Assembly: GCA_022072405.1 (NCBI GenBank)
Contig: JAJVHX010000001.1
Location: 1 to 64,000 of the forward strand
Length of the DNA stretch: 64,000 nt
Source: Phycisphaerae bacterium
GTDB taxonomy: Bacteria; Planctomycetota; Phycisphaerae; UBA1845; CAIVHJ01
Direction of reading: 5' to 3'
The translations under genes and the position numbers were made by a program. Below, piece after piece: positions 28,011-36,668 of the stretch (the first letter of the stretch is position 1; every line of letters starts with the position of its first letter). The notes under the pieces were generated by a model. The model made no database searches. It was not told the DNA's origin and saw nothing but the letters and a program-made list of their open reading frames with translations.

Positions 28011-28211
28011 TTGAAATTCCGCGATCTGATTCGAATAATAGAGTTGGATGGTTGGTCGCTAATCCGATCAACCGGCAGCCTCCTTCACTATCGCCATCCG
28101 ACGAAGAAGGGAGTTGTTACAATTCCAGGCGGAGGCAAATTATCTCGTGACATTCCTCCGGGTACGCTTAAGTCGGTTCTTCGCCAAGCAGATATCAAGC
28201 GAGAGGCATAA
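28011..28211 (+). CDS. hicA: HicA-family mRNA interferase toxin (type II TA)
   Basis: The 66-residue product uses TTG 28011, with GGAG ten bases upstream. It has the double-stranded-RNA-binding-like fold of HicA (MKFRDLIRIIELDGWSLIRS..., YRHPTKKGVVTIPGGGK, DIPPGTLKSVLRQADI). In classical HicA the catalytic His follows GS (GSHxxF/Y); here the sequence is TGSLLHYRHP, with Leu at that position and a His two residues later. It may be a subfamily variant or a weakened toxin. Two bases separate its stop from hicB. Confidence 0.88.
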   Translation: MKFRDLIRIIELDGWSLIRSTGSLLHYRHPTKKGVVTIPGGGKLSRDIPPGTLKSVLRQADIKREA

Positions 28212-28213
28212 CT

Positions 28214-28426
28214 ATGGATTACACCGTTGTAGTTGAAAATGCAGATGATGGATCATATGGGGTTTATGTACCTGATTTACCCGGATGCGTTTCCAGCGGG
28301 GATACGCCTGGTCAGGCGCTCGATTCCATTAGAGAGGCGATCCGCGAACACATACAGCTCTTAAAAGAACACGGCGAGTCTATACCAAAGCCGCGTTCTT
28401 TTGCGGCTATTGTCCCAGCGGCATGA
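28214..28426 (+). CDS. hicB: HicB-family antitoxin
   Basis: 70 residues. The N-terminal partial RNase H-like HicB domain is clear (YTVVVENADDGSYGVYVPDL, then PGCVSSGDTPGQALDSIREA). The protein ends at about residue 70 without a helix-turn-helix or ribbon-helix-helix DNA-binding tail, so autoregulation by this antitoxin would need another factor. Order toxin then antitoxin is the usual hicAB order. Confidence 0.9.
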   Translation: MDYTVVVENADDGSYGVYVPDLPGCVSSGDTPGQALDSIREAIREHIQLLKEHGESIPKPRSFAAIVPAA

Positions 28427-28464
28427 CTATCTTTATCACCCATTCGGCATATTAAGGAATAATC

Positions 28465-29322
28465 ATGAATCATAGTATTAAAACAATCGGAGTGGTGGGT
28501 GCCGGTACGATGGGCCAGGGAATTGTGCAGGTGCTTGCCCAGAACGGTTACCAGGTGCTGGTATTTGATGCGCTCGAAGGCGCGGTCGATAAAGCCGTGA
28601 AGAACATTGACAAATTTCTGAGCAAGTCGGTGGAAAAGGGCAAGCTGGACGCCGCCGCCAAAGCGGAAACGATGAAGCGGATCAAGCCGTGCGGCTCGCT
28701 GGGGGATTTCAAAACTGCCGACCTGGCCATTGAAGCCGCCACCGAAAAGCCGGATATCAAAGAAAAGATCTTTCGCGATCTGGATGCAACTCTTGCGCCC
28801 GGCAAGATCCTGGCCAGCAATACCAGTAGCATCAGCATCAATCAGCTAGCCGCGGCGACGAAGCGTCCCGAAAAATTCATCGGTATGCACTTTTTCAATC
28901 CGGTGCCGCTGATGTCACTGGTTGAAGTAGTGACCGGCGACCAGACTGATCAAGCCACCATCGACGCCATAGTCGAGCTAACCAAAGCGGTCGGCAAAGA
29001 GCCGCTGTGTTGCAAGGATTCACCAGGGTTCATCAGCAATCGCGTGGGCATGCCCATGATCAACGAAGCGGTCTATTGCCTGCACGAGGGTCTGGCGACG
29101 CGCGAGGCGATTGACGGCATTATGAAAATGGGCTTCAACCACCCGATGGGGCCGCTCGCCCTCGCCGATCTGATCGGGGTCGATGTCTGCCTGTTCATCA
29201 TGCAGGTGCTGCACCGCGATCTGAAAAGTGACAAATACCGCCCCTGCCCGCTGCTGGAACAGATGGTCCAGGAGGGTCATCTCGGGAAGAAAGTGGGTAA
29301 GGGTTTTTATCAATATACCTAA
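28465..29322 (+). CDS. 3-hydroxyacyl-CoA (3-hydroxybutyryl-CoA) dehydrogenase
   Basis: NAD-dependent oxidation of 3-hydroxyacyl-CoA, or the reverse reduction of acetoacetyl-CoA. At 285 residues it has the single-function length. The Rossmann loop is GVVGAGTMGQGIVQV (8-22); the catalytic His lies in FIGMHFFNPVPLM (about 134-146) with the partner Glu in the VEVV strand after it; KDSPGFISNRVGMPMINEA and GFNHPMGPLALADLIGVD are family hallmarks. AAGGAA before ATG 28465. Works with the thiolase and the dehydrogenases above. Confidence 0.95.
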   Translation: MNHSIKTIGVVGAGTMGQGIVQVLAQNGYQVLVFDALEGAVDKAVKNIDKFLSKSVEKGKLDAAAKAETMKRIKPCGSLGDFKTADLAIEAATEKPDIKEKIFRDLDATLAPGKILASNTSSISINQLAAATKRPEKFIGMHFFNPVPLMSLVEVVTGDQTDQATIDAIVELTKAVGKEPLCCKDSPGFISNRVGMPMINEAVYCLHEGLATREAIDGIMKMGFNHPMGPLALADLIGVDVCLFIMQVLHRDLKSDKYRPCPLLEQMVQEGHLGKKVGKGFYQYT

Positions 29323-29526
29323 GCCGTTGAAATAATTTTTCCCACCACCAGATTGAATAGTCCGTATTTCGACAGGGTGATGATAATTCTGTCAAATAAC
29401 AACAATACTTTTGACATGACCTGGAAAGCTGCGTAAATTGTAATAGTTTTGCATTACCGGAATTGACCGGTACGGGGTCTTTACGGGGTTTCCCCTATTT
29501 TGGCGATTGATCAGGGATGTTCCATC

Positions 29527-31479
29527 ATGCATCGGCTGGTGGGGATTCTAACTGTCATTATTCTGATCTGCGGTTGCAGTACCGCACCGGATAGTGATTC
29601 CTCGCCCTCCTCTCCAGATCAGCCCGGTGATCATTTTATAGCAACTCCAGCCAGTAATCAGAATTCAGGAAATATCAAGCCGCCCCCCAGCGATCTTTCT
29701 GACGAGGATGAGTTTACTACTGAACAATATCAACCAATAGCTGATGCGGGAAGCGACCAGGAGGCGGTCAGCGGTTCACTGATCCTACTGGACGGCAGTG
29801 CCAGCTATGAGATTCAGGGATATCCGCTGATGTATCAGTGGCGGCAATTGTCGGGCGTGCATGTGGCTTTAATCGGCTCCAAAACCAGCCAGGTACGATT
29901 TACTGCACCTACGGTGGATATCGAAACTAGTCTGCTGTTTGAACTACAGGTTGACTGTCAGTCCGCGACGACGATTGACCAGGTTCAGGTGATTATTCAT
30001 CCCGTTCTGAACAGTGGGGCAGGGAATAGCGTGGATCAGGATAATGAAAGTGCTCCATCGGCTGGCGAAGTAGATTCAGGTAATTCGAATATACCTGCTG
30101 CGGGGGGAACTGGTTCTGGAAATTCGGGATCGGGAAGTGGCAGCAGCGGAGTTGGAAACAGCGGTGGATCTGCCAATAACACGGCGATTATTGTGCAAGC
30201 CAATGCCGGAGCGGACCAGCAGATTCATTCCGGTGATATGGTCACGCTGAACGGTTCAGCCAGCAATGCGACTCCCAGCGGTCCGTTGATTTATCAGTGG
30301 CAACAAATCGGGGGTCCCCCGGTAACGATTAACAATGCTCAATCTGTTCAGGCGCAAGTCCCGTCGCCTATAGTGACCGCTGTGACTGTCCTGTTGTTTG
30401 ATCTGGCGGTTTCATCCGGTGCGGTGATTCAGCACGATGCTGTTGAAATTACTGTGTTGCCCAGCGAAGGCCATGGACTGGAATACCTGCTGTATTACGG
30501 CATGCGTCCGCATACCGGCCAGAAATTCGAACTGGATGATCATGTCGATGAATTGATGAGCATGGGCTTTACGCATGTCGTATTGCAGGATGTGTTTTCG
30601 AGCAATCCGCAATGGATTCAGGAATTTCGCGATCACGGTTATCCCATCGCCATGTATGTCAACACGGCGGCTCATGTCGGTGATCTGGGTGATGGGAATG
30701 ATCCTGATAAATATCATCTGGTCAGCCAGGCACAATTCCCGAATTTTCCCGGCTGTCCCAATAATGTGAATCCGGCCAGCTGTCCGGTGAATGCGTCTGC
30801 AGCGCTTTGCCCGGGTTATGGCGGTCCGCTGTGGCAGGACATGCTGGATAACATCCGTACATCAACGGCGCTGATTCAGCCGGAAGTAGTAATTATTGAT
30901 GCGGAATATTTTTCACAATACAGCACGGTTGAAATTTATTTATTCCCCGGAGTCATCAACGCCTGTTCGCGTTGCGGTGGGGCTAGCGGCTATGAAGAGA
31001 ATCGTCGTCAACGCGGAAGAGATTTGGTGCAGGCGGTGAAGGATGTGGCTCCAGATTCGCTGGTGATGTTGCACCATACGAATTTCCCGTCAGGAAAAAG
31101 TTATTGTTTTCATGGCGGCAACGATTCCGGCAATCCGATCATTGTCGGCGCGAGTAACTGGTGGCCTGAAGGAGTCAGTGATATTCCGGTTCCGGAACAA
31201 TATGGTTATCCCAGCCTGGAATTGATGACTTGTAATGCACAGCAGGTCATGGTGGATGGGGCGATTCCGGCGATCAGCTTTCATTATGGTCCCTGGGAAG
31301 ATGACGGGCGTTATAATCCGCAACTGAGTTATCAAGTCGGACAATTGTATAAAGCCGCCAGCGTGCGCGGCTTGATCATTTATGAATCCTGGTTTCCCAA
31401 TTTCATCTATGGTGATGACTGGGCCTATTGGCGCGATCATGCTCAAGCATTGATTAACGGACTGAGTTCAATTCCCTGA
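29527..31479 (+). CDS. Lipoprotein with two PKD/REJ-like domains and a TIM-barrel-like C-terminal domain
   Basis: The start ATG 29527 has AGGGATG eight bases upstream. Lipoprotein signal MHRLVGILTVIILICGC. A Ser/Pro linker leads to a first PKD-like domain (about 70-155, ADAGSDQEAVSGSLILLDGS, YQWRQLSG), a Gly/Ser/Asn-rich spacer, and a second one (about 220-310, ANAGADQQIHSGDMVTLNGS, YQWQQIGGPP). From about 320 to the end is a domain resembling glycoside-hydrolase-like TIM barrels: HVDELMSMGFTHVVLQDVF, DAEYFSQYSTVE, SLVMLHHTNFP, GLIIYESWFPN. The Asp-Glu in VIIDAEYF could be catalytic. Substrate unknown; a surface polysaccharide-active protein is my inference. Confidence 0.75.
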   Translation: MHRLVGILTVIILICGCSTAPDSDSSPSSPDQPGDHFIATPASNQNSGNIKPPPSDLSDEDEFTTEQYQPIADAGSDQEAVSGSLILLDGSASYEIQGYPLMYQWRQLSGVHVALIGSKTSQVRFTAPTVDIETSLLFELQVDCQSATTIDQVQVIIHPVLNSGAGNSVDQDNESAPSAGEVDSGNSNIPAAGGTGSGNSGSGSGSSGVGNSGGSANNTAIIVQANAGADQQIHSGDMVTLNGSASNATPSGPLIYQWQQIGGPPVTINNAQSVQAQVPSPIVTAVTVLLFDLAVSSGAVIQHDAVEITVLPSEGHGLEYLLYYGMRPHTGQKFELDDHVDELMSMGFTHVVLQDVFSSNPQWIQEFRDHGYPIAMYVNTAAHVGDLGDGNDPDKYHLVSQAQFPNFPGCPNNVNPASCPVNASAALCPGYGGPLWQDMLDNIRTSTALIQPEVVIIDAEYFSQYSTVEIYLFPGVINACSRCGGASGYEENRRQRGRDLVQAVKDVAPDSLVMLHHTNFPSGKSYCFHGGNDSGNPIIVGASNWWPEGVSDIPVPEQYGYPSLELMTCNAQQVMVDGAIPAISFHYGPWEDDGRYNPQLSYQVGQLYKAASVRGLIIYESWFPNFIYGDDWAYWRDHAQALINGLSSIP

Positions 31480-31585
31480 TGTTCAACCCGGTTGATCATT
31501 ACAACTCCATTAACAGCAGTAAGTAGATATTCGGACGCTTGGCAGGGTATATATACCGGATACTTGTTGTATATTAATATTGGAT

Positions 31586-32110
31586 ATGCGGACATTTCAG
31601 TACAAAGCATTCACGCTCATTGAGCTTCTGATCGTGGTGGTGATTCTGGCCATACTGGCCACCATAGCGATTCCCTATTCCGGGACTGTGGTGGATGAGA
31701 GTAAGGCGGTGATGCTGCGTAACAATCTGCATCAGATCCGCGATGGCATGGAGCGTTATTTCCTGGATCATGGTGAGTACCCGGCTTTGTGGGTCGGCGA
31801 CGCCTGGCAACTGTTACGCGAATCCACTATCCAAAAACCGGAGGGTACAGAGAAAACCGTCGGTCCCTATCTGCTGGGTTATCATACCGATTGCATGGGT
31901 GCGATTCTGACGTTGCCCCCCAATCCTTATTATTCGGGGCCGAGATTCGGGGTTTGCCCGGAGAATGCCGCTTCGGAAGTCTGCCCGGTCAGCGAGCCGG
32001 AGATGTTTAATGATCCGACCACATCGATGGGTTACGGCCAGAATCAGCCGGATGAACGTACCAACGATTTTCATGCCCTTTTCGGCCCGGAAGGAGCCTA
32101 TGACTGGTAA
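31586..32110 (+). CDS. Type II secretion pseudopilin-like protein (GspG-like)
   Basis: The product has about 174 residues with a type III (prepilin) signal: a short basic leader, then KAFTLIELLIVVVILAILAT, where the residue before the cut is Ala rather than the common Gly, a variation often seen in planctomycetes. The helix is followed by a GspG-type fold (LRNNLHQIRDGMERYFLDHGEYP) and a Cys-containing C-terminal loop. No other secretion genes are adjacent, so it is one of the scattered pseudopilins usual in this phylum. The start is ATG 31586; a TTG six bases upstream is possible. Confidence 0.85.
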   Translation: MRTFQYKAFTLIELLIVVVILAILATIAIPYSGTVVDESKAVMLRNNLHQIRDGMERYFLDHGEYPALWVGDAWQLLRESTIQKPEGTEKTVGPYLLGYHTDCMGAILTLPPNPYYSGPRFGVCPENAASEVCPVSEPEMFNDPTTSMGYGQNQPDERTNDFHALFGPEGAYDW

Positions 32111-32183
32111 GGCCGCCGCCCCGGCTCATTGACACCACGGGTCGCTTAACTATACTAATGGGTCTGGTATTTTCCCCTTAACT

Positions 32184-32257
32184 GGGGCCGTAGCTCAATT
32201 GGTTAGAGCGCCGCCCTGTCACGGCGGAGGTTGCGGGTTCGAGCCCCGTCGGCCTCG
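32184..32257 (+). tRNA. tRNA-Asp (GTC anticodon)
   Basis: 74 bases folding as a cloverleaf: acceptor GGGGCCG / CGGCCTC, D arm GCTC/GAGC, anticodon stem CCGCC/GGCGG around CTGTCAC (anticodon GTC), T arm GCGGG-TTCGAGC-CCCGT, discriminator G. CCA is not encoded. Confidence 0.96.
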
Positions 32258-32285
32258 TTTCCCCTCGTTGAATTTGAATGGATTT

Positions 32286-32345
32286 CCGAGTTGCGGGTTT
32301 TAACCCGCGCGTCGTCTGCGCCCCGGCTAAAGCCTATGGCTCCTG
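32286..32345. repeat. Degenerate family B-like palindromes
   Basis: AGTTGCGGGTTTTAACCCGC is a palindrome, followed by GCCCCGGCTAAAGCCTATGG and CTCC, resembling the GGCTAAAGCC half of family B. It fills the gap between tRNA-Asp and mutS2. Confidence 0.5.
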
Positions 32346-32381
32346 AAGGTCCTGACTGCTTAACTCCCATGCAGCTTTAGC

Positions 32382-34289
32382 TTATTGCTGCGGGCGGGCG
32401 AGGTCACTGAGCGCGACTTCCAGGTCCATCTTACCGTTGGAAACCAGAGCGGATTGTTTATGCAGCATCAGACGGACGAGTTTGGCGGTCTGATCGAACC
32501 GAGCGACGTAGACCGCATCACCGGGTTGCAATTCCTGCAGCCAGCGCATCCACCCTTCATATTTTTCGCGTGATTGGGCCAGAGCGTCGGCTTGAGTTTG
32601 CAGTTCGACCTTAGCCTGTTCAGCACGGAGCTGGGCCTGCAGGGCTTGTTCCCGGGCCGCTTCTGCGCGCCGGCGGGATTCCAGCGTGCCGGCGATGGCT
32701 TCGGCGAAGGTGCGATGTTGTTCGGCGAGATTGGCTTTCGCCGCAGCCAATACAACCTCCGGCAAGCCGAGTCGTTCAGCAATGACCAGGGCATGGCTGT
32801 TGCCTGGTTCGCCCATGCGCAAGGTGTAACTGGGTTGCAGAGTGGCGACGTCAAAATCGACTGCGGCGTTATCTACACGGTTACGGGTGAAAGCCGCTGT
32901 TTTAATCTGCGACAGGTGAGTGGTCAGAATAGTCGCACAGCCCACGCCGCGCAGTTGATCGATGATGGCCAGACCGATGGCGGCACCTTCTTCCGGATCG
33001 GTGCCGGCTCCCAGCTCGTCGAGTAATACCAGCGATTGACGGGTTACCTTGGCCAGCGTGTCGCGGATGTGGGTCAGGTGAGAACTGAAGGTACTGAGCG
33101 ACTGACTGATGCTCTGCTCGTCGCCGACATCGATGAAAATCTGATCATACACCGGCAGCGTCGAACCTGCCGCTACCGGTATGGGGATTCCTGCCTGGGT
33201 CATCGCGGCGAGCAAGCCGACTGTTTTCAGGGCCACGGTTTTTCCGCCGGTGTTCGGCCCGGTGATCACCAGTACATCAAAATCATCGCCGACGCGAATA
33301 TCGATCGGGATCACCTGGCGGGGTGGCGACCCGGGTGAGGCGGCGGCGAACACTTCCACGAGCGCCGGATGTAGCGCCTGCCGCAGATCAAGCATGCCGC
33401 GATCGTTCAGACGCGGGCAGATCGCCTGCCGTGATAGTGCGTAACGACACTGAGCAGTCACTACATCCAGTTCCCCCATGCACTGCAGGGTCTGGCGAAT
33501 GGGAGCTGCCTGCAGATGGACCTGCCGGGCGAGAGCGGAGAGGATGCGGGTGATCTCCTCATGTTCCTTGTGGCGTAGCTGGATAATGGCGTTGTTGATC
33601 TGCACGACCGCGGCCGGTTCGATAAAAAGAGTGGAACCGCTCTGGCTGCTGCGATGAATAATGCCCGGTATCCGGCCATGATGTTCCGCTTTCAGCGGCA
33701 GCACCACGCGATTGTCGTGGAAGGTGGTGTTGGGATATTGCAGCAATTTGCGATAACGCGGCTGGCGGAGAATTTCCTCGAATTGCTGTTGCACTTCGTT
33801 GTGGCGGCGGGTGATCGATTCGCGGATCTCTGCCAGTCGCGGACTGGCGGAATCACGCACCAGTCCGCGATCATCAATAACCAGATCAATCTCCGCCGCC
33901 AGCGGAGTCAAGTCAGCCACTCGATCCCGCATGGCTTGCAGTGAGGGTGTACTGCCGGGCAGCAATTCCAGCCAGCGGCGTAAGGGTCCGGTAGCTGCCA
34001 GTGTCTGGCGTATTTCCGCCAGATCCTCGCTGCGTAAAGCTTCCGGCTGGCCGGCGCGGCTCAGGGCGGTACGGATATCCCGAACCGCTGCCAGTGGCGG
34101 GTAGCCGCTCTCCAGTGCGACACTCAGCAATTGCTCAACCAGTACCAGCCGCCGCTGCACTTCGGTCCATTGACTGCTGGGTTGCAACGTTCGCACCAGC
34201 TCACGCCCCAGCAGCGTCGAAGCCTGTTCGGCAACGACCTCGAGAATGCGGCTGAATTCCAGTTTATCGAGTGTTTCCGGGGTCATCAT
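32382..34289 (-). CDS. mutS2: MutS2-type ATPase lacking the Smr domain
   Basis: MutS2 proteins act on branched DNA and on collided ribosomes. About 635 residues: N-terminal core and clamp (TPETLDKLEFSRILEVVAEQ at the start), Walker A GPNTGGKT (about 347-354), the Q-loop and signature region SQSLSTFSSHLTHI, Walker B VLLDELGAGTDPEEGAA, switch His in TILTTHLSQIK, then a coiled coil (LESRRRAEAAREQALQAQL) and a short KOW-like barrel (GDAVYVARFDQTAKLVRLM). The usual C-terminal Smr nuclease domain (about 80 residues) is absent: the protein ends at LSDLARPQQ. ATG 34289 or 34286 is preferred over GTG 34295. Confidence 0.92.
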   Translation of the reverse strand: MMTPETLDKLEFSRILEVVAEQASTLLGRELVRTLQPSSQWTEVQRRLVLVEQLLSVALESGYPPLAAVRDIRTALSRAGQPEALRSEDLAEIRQTLAATGPLRRWLELLPGSTPSLQAMRDRVADLTPLAAEIDLVIDDRGLVRDSASPRLAEIRESITRRHNEVQQQFEEILRQPRYRKLLQYPNTTFHDNRVVLPLKAEHHGRIPGIIHRSSQSGSTLFIEPAAVVQINNAIIQLRHKEHEEITRILSALARQVHLQAAPIRQTLQCMGELDVVTAQCRYALSRQAICPRLNDRGMLDLRQALHPALVEVFAAASPGSPPRQVIPIDIRVGDDFDVLVITGPNTGGKTVALKTVGLLAAMTQAGIPIPVAAGSTLPVYDQIFIDVGDEQSISQSLSTFSSHLTHIRDTLAKVTRQSLVLLDELGAGTDPEEGAAIGLAIIDQLRGVGCATILTTHLSQIKTAAFTRNRVDNAAVDFDVATLQPSYTLRMGEPGNSHALVIAERLGLPEVVLAAAKANLAEQHRTFAEAIAGTLESRRRAEAAREQALQAQLRAEQAKVELQTQADALAQSREKYEGWMRWLQELQPGDAVYVARFDQTAKLVRLMLHKQSALVSNGKMDLEVALSDLARPQQ

Positions 34290-34349
34290 ATTCACACTGA
34301 GCTTATGTTATACACTCAAAAAGAGCTTGCCCAGTCGGTCCGGCATCCG

Positions 34350-34430
34350 GGTACGGGTCTATCTTGATCAGTATGCTCATATTCAGTACCCAAGACCGCT
34401 CCCTGATGATCGCGGCTCGGTGATATTTTA
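34350..34430. repeat. Dispersed palindromic repeat, family A (copy 3, opposite orientation)
   Basis: The other strand reads CACCGAGCCGCGATCATCAG then GGAGCGGTCTTGGGTACTGA; the arms GTAAAATA and GGTACTGAATAT are more diverged than in copies 1 and 2. It lies in the divergent mutS2/panD promoter region. Confidence 0.65.
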
Positions 34431-34514
34431 CCTGCACGAGCATAATCGTTGCTTTTGACAACAACAGGAGGGCTTGTCAAAATAAATGGTTCTCATGGGC
34501 GCGGAGTTGGAAAT

Positions 34515-34883
34515 ATGAAAATACTCATGCTGAAATCCAAGATTCATCAGGCGACCATCACCGATGCGAATGTCGCGTATGAAGGCAGTATCGGTATTGA
34601 TACTGAGCTGATGGCCCCGGTGGGGCTGTATCCCTTCGAAAAGGTGCTGGTGGCGGACCTGAACAATGGCGAACGCTTTGAAACTTATACCATCGCCGAG
34701 CCGGCGGGCAGTCGACGGATCGTGGTTAACGGCGCCGCCGCCCACCGCGTCAAAATCGGTGATCGTATCATCATCATGGCCTTCTGCTGGGTGAAGGATT
34801 CGAAGGTGGAAAGCGGCGAATTTCAGCCGCTGCTCATTCGCCTCGACGGGCAGAACAATCCAATCGCGCTCCCCGTAACCTGA
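34515..34883 (+). CDS. panD: Aspartate 1-decarboxylase PanD
   Basis: Pyruvoyl enzyme making beta-alanine for pantothenate and CoA. From ATG 34515 (GGAG about nine bases upstream) the product has 122 residues with Lys9, the self-cleavage site Gly24-Ser25 (AYEGSIGID), Arg54 and Tyr58 (NGERFETYTI), all key residues of the E. coli enzyme, followed by NGAAAHRVKIGDRIIIMAF. The frame upstream to 34449 overlaps a repeat edge and is not family-like. Confidence 0.96.
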   Translation: MKILMLKSKIHQATITDANVAYEGSIGIDTELMAPVGLYPFEKVLVADLNNGERFETYTIAEPAGSRRIVVNGAAAHRVKIGDRIIIMAFCWVKDSKVESGEFQPLLIRLDGQNNPIALPVT

Positions 34884-34957
34884 CTGGACGATAATCGACC
34901 GGCGCTATGGCCCACCAATGATGTACCAGCTGGGTAGTGGCTGATAATAGTCCCGCG

Positions 34958-35563
34958 CTAGATCGCACCCGGTGTGCTATCCACAAGGGCGGCACACATA
35001 TCCCGCGCCACTGCCAGTGGATGTTGATCGGCATTGATCCGCGAAACCAGTTGCTGCGGATATTTCAACAGCACCGGCAGCGTCGACTCTTCGTAGACCT
35101 GAATCCGCTTGCGGATGACGCCTTCGTGGGCATCATCGGGGCGGTTTTCTTTCAGAGCCCGGCCTTTGAGTCGCTCGACCAGGCGATTCTCCTCCATTGA
35201 GAAATAGAGAATCTTGATCACTTCCAGATGCTGGGCCAGCAGATCAACCTGGCCGACGGTTCGCGGCAATCCATCCGAAACCAGGATGTGATATTCGGGT
35301 ATGAATTGTTCCAGATTTTCCATTCCCATCATGTGTCGTAACCAGACCCGAATAGTCAGTTCATCGGGAACCAGTAACCCCTTGGAGGAATAGGAGCGGA
35401 ATTCCTTACCCATGCTGCTCTGCGGGCTGAGGGCGCGAAAAATATCACCACTGGAGACATGCACGAAATTGGGCATGCCGCCCAGCATGCAGCCCTGGGT
35501 TCCTTTCCCCGAGCCGGGACCACCAAATAACAACACGGTACGGTAGCGGGTCATGGTGACCAT
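34958..35563 (-). CDS. Adenylate kinase-like nucleoside monophosphate kinase
   Basis: About 200 residues. P-loop GGPGSGKGTQG (about 14-24), NMP-binding region HVSSGDIFRAL, SDGLPRTVGQVDLL (usual DGFPR has Leu in place of Phe), a short lid (LKGRALKENRPDDAHEGVIRKR, no zinc cysteines) and the final VYEESTLPVL helix. The start is chosen at ATG 35563, eight bases after GGAG; 35569 is too close to that site. Equilibrates AMP, ADP and ATP if it is the housekeeping enzyme. The changed DGLPR and a lid somewhat shorter than typical leave room for another NMP kinase activity. Confidence 0.88.
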   Translation of the reverse strand: MVTMTRYRTVLLFGGPGSGKGTQGCMLGGMPNFVHVSSGDIFRALSPQSSMGKEFRSYSSKGLLVPDELTIRVWLRHMMGMENLEQFIPEYHILVSDGLPRTVGQVDLLAQHLEVIKILYFSMEENRLVERLKGRALKENRPDDAHEGVIRKRIQVYEESTLPVLLKYPQQLVSRINADQHPLAVARDMCAALVDSTPGAI

Positions 35564-35633
35564 GATCATATCTCCAGAAGTGTATCAGCGAACACAGGGC
35601 TGATCGTTATTGTAACGAATCAGGCTGTTACTT

Positions 35634-36668
35634 CTAGCCGGGCATGATCGGATTACGGGGGTGGCGCTCAAAATAATTCTGTCGCAGGGCTTCGTCGTCT
35701 ATCTGGATCAGGGCGCTGCGCAGCAACCGACGTTCGATATCCTGCATGACTTGGCGGGTTCGCCACTGCACTAAATCCTGACGTAATTCCTCGGTGAGAG
35801 CGGAGGTCAATTCGCCCTGTTTCGGTTCGATTAACTGTTCCAGTCGGAAAATGTGAAATTGCTCGTCGATATGCAGGACGGTGGAGATTTGTCCGGGTTG
35901 CAGGGCGAATACGGATTGGCGGATCAAGAGGGGTATCTGCTCGTCGTTTTCGGCGAAGGCGGGTAACAGGCCGCCCTGCTGGCCGCTGTCGACGTTGATG
36001 CTCTTCTGCACCGCCAGCGTGGCGAAATCCTCACCGGCAGCCAGTTGCGCCCGCACCGTCGCCGCCTCCTGCGGATCCGCCAGGGCGATGTGCCGGGCGA
36101 TCGCCTGCCGCCCGTACCGTCGTTGAAACTCAAACTGAATATCCGCATCGGTGATCAGCACGCTGGGAGCAGCTAACTTTCGCAGATAGGCATTGCGGCG
36201 CATGCTCAGGGCATATTCTTTGCGGCTGATGTTCTTGTCGCGTAAAAAGCCCTCCAGCAGTTTTTCGCCCAGCTCCCGCAGCCGCAGCGGTTCCGTATCA
36301 TTGGTGACGCGGCGGGCCAATTCGATCAGTGCCAGTTCATACTCCTGCTCGACCTCCATTTCAGATACCGTGATATTTTCTCTGATCGCTTCCTGTCGAA
36401 CCAGTTCCAGGGCCAGCAGCTGTTCAAATACAAAAAGCCCGTGACTGTCACGCAACAGTTGTTCAAACTCCTGGCGTGTGATCGGTTGCTCGTTGATCCG
36501 GGCGATGATCACGTCATCCGGGTGGACTTCGGGGCGGGGCGGCGGTGTCGCAGTTGTTTCCGTCTGTGGATGAGCAATGCGGTCACTCACTGAGGTCGGA
36601 TGGGATTGAGGGTTCGCGCAGCCGCACACCATGGCGAAAACGACAGTAAGCAACAACCGGTAGTTCAT
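35634..36668 (-). CDS. Lipoprotein peptidyl-prolyl isomerase/chaperone (SurA/PpiC-like)
   Basis: 344 residues; lipoprotein signal MNYRLLLTVVFAMVCGC. The SurA-N-like helical part starts at VIIARINEQPITRQEFEQLL (about 53-72); the parvulin part is about 180-285 (ARHIALADPQEAATVRAQLA, FATLAVQKSINVDSGQQGGL, VFALQPGQISTVLHIDEQFH), ending with a helix after the domain. Helps outer-membrane or periplasmic protein folding. Its ATG overlaps the stop of the upstream gene by four bases, so translation is coupled. Confidence 0.85.
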   Translation of the reverse strand: MNYRLLLTVVFAMVCGCANPQSHPTSVSDRIAHPQTETTATPPPRPEVHPDDVIIARINEQPITRQEFEQLLRDSHGLFVFEQLLALELVRQEAIRENITVSEMEVEQEYELALIELARRVTNDTEPLRLRELGEKLLEGFLRDKNISRKEYALSMRRNAYLRKLAAPSVLITDADIQFEFQRRYGRQAIARHIALADPQEAATVRAQLAAGEDFATLAVQKSINVDSGQQGGLLPAFAENDEQIPLLIRQSVFALQPGQISTVLHIDEQFHIFRLEQLIEPKQGELTSALTEELRQDLVQWRTRQVMQDIERRLLRSALIQIDDEALRQNYFERHPRNPIMPG

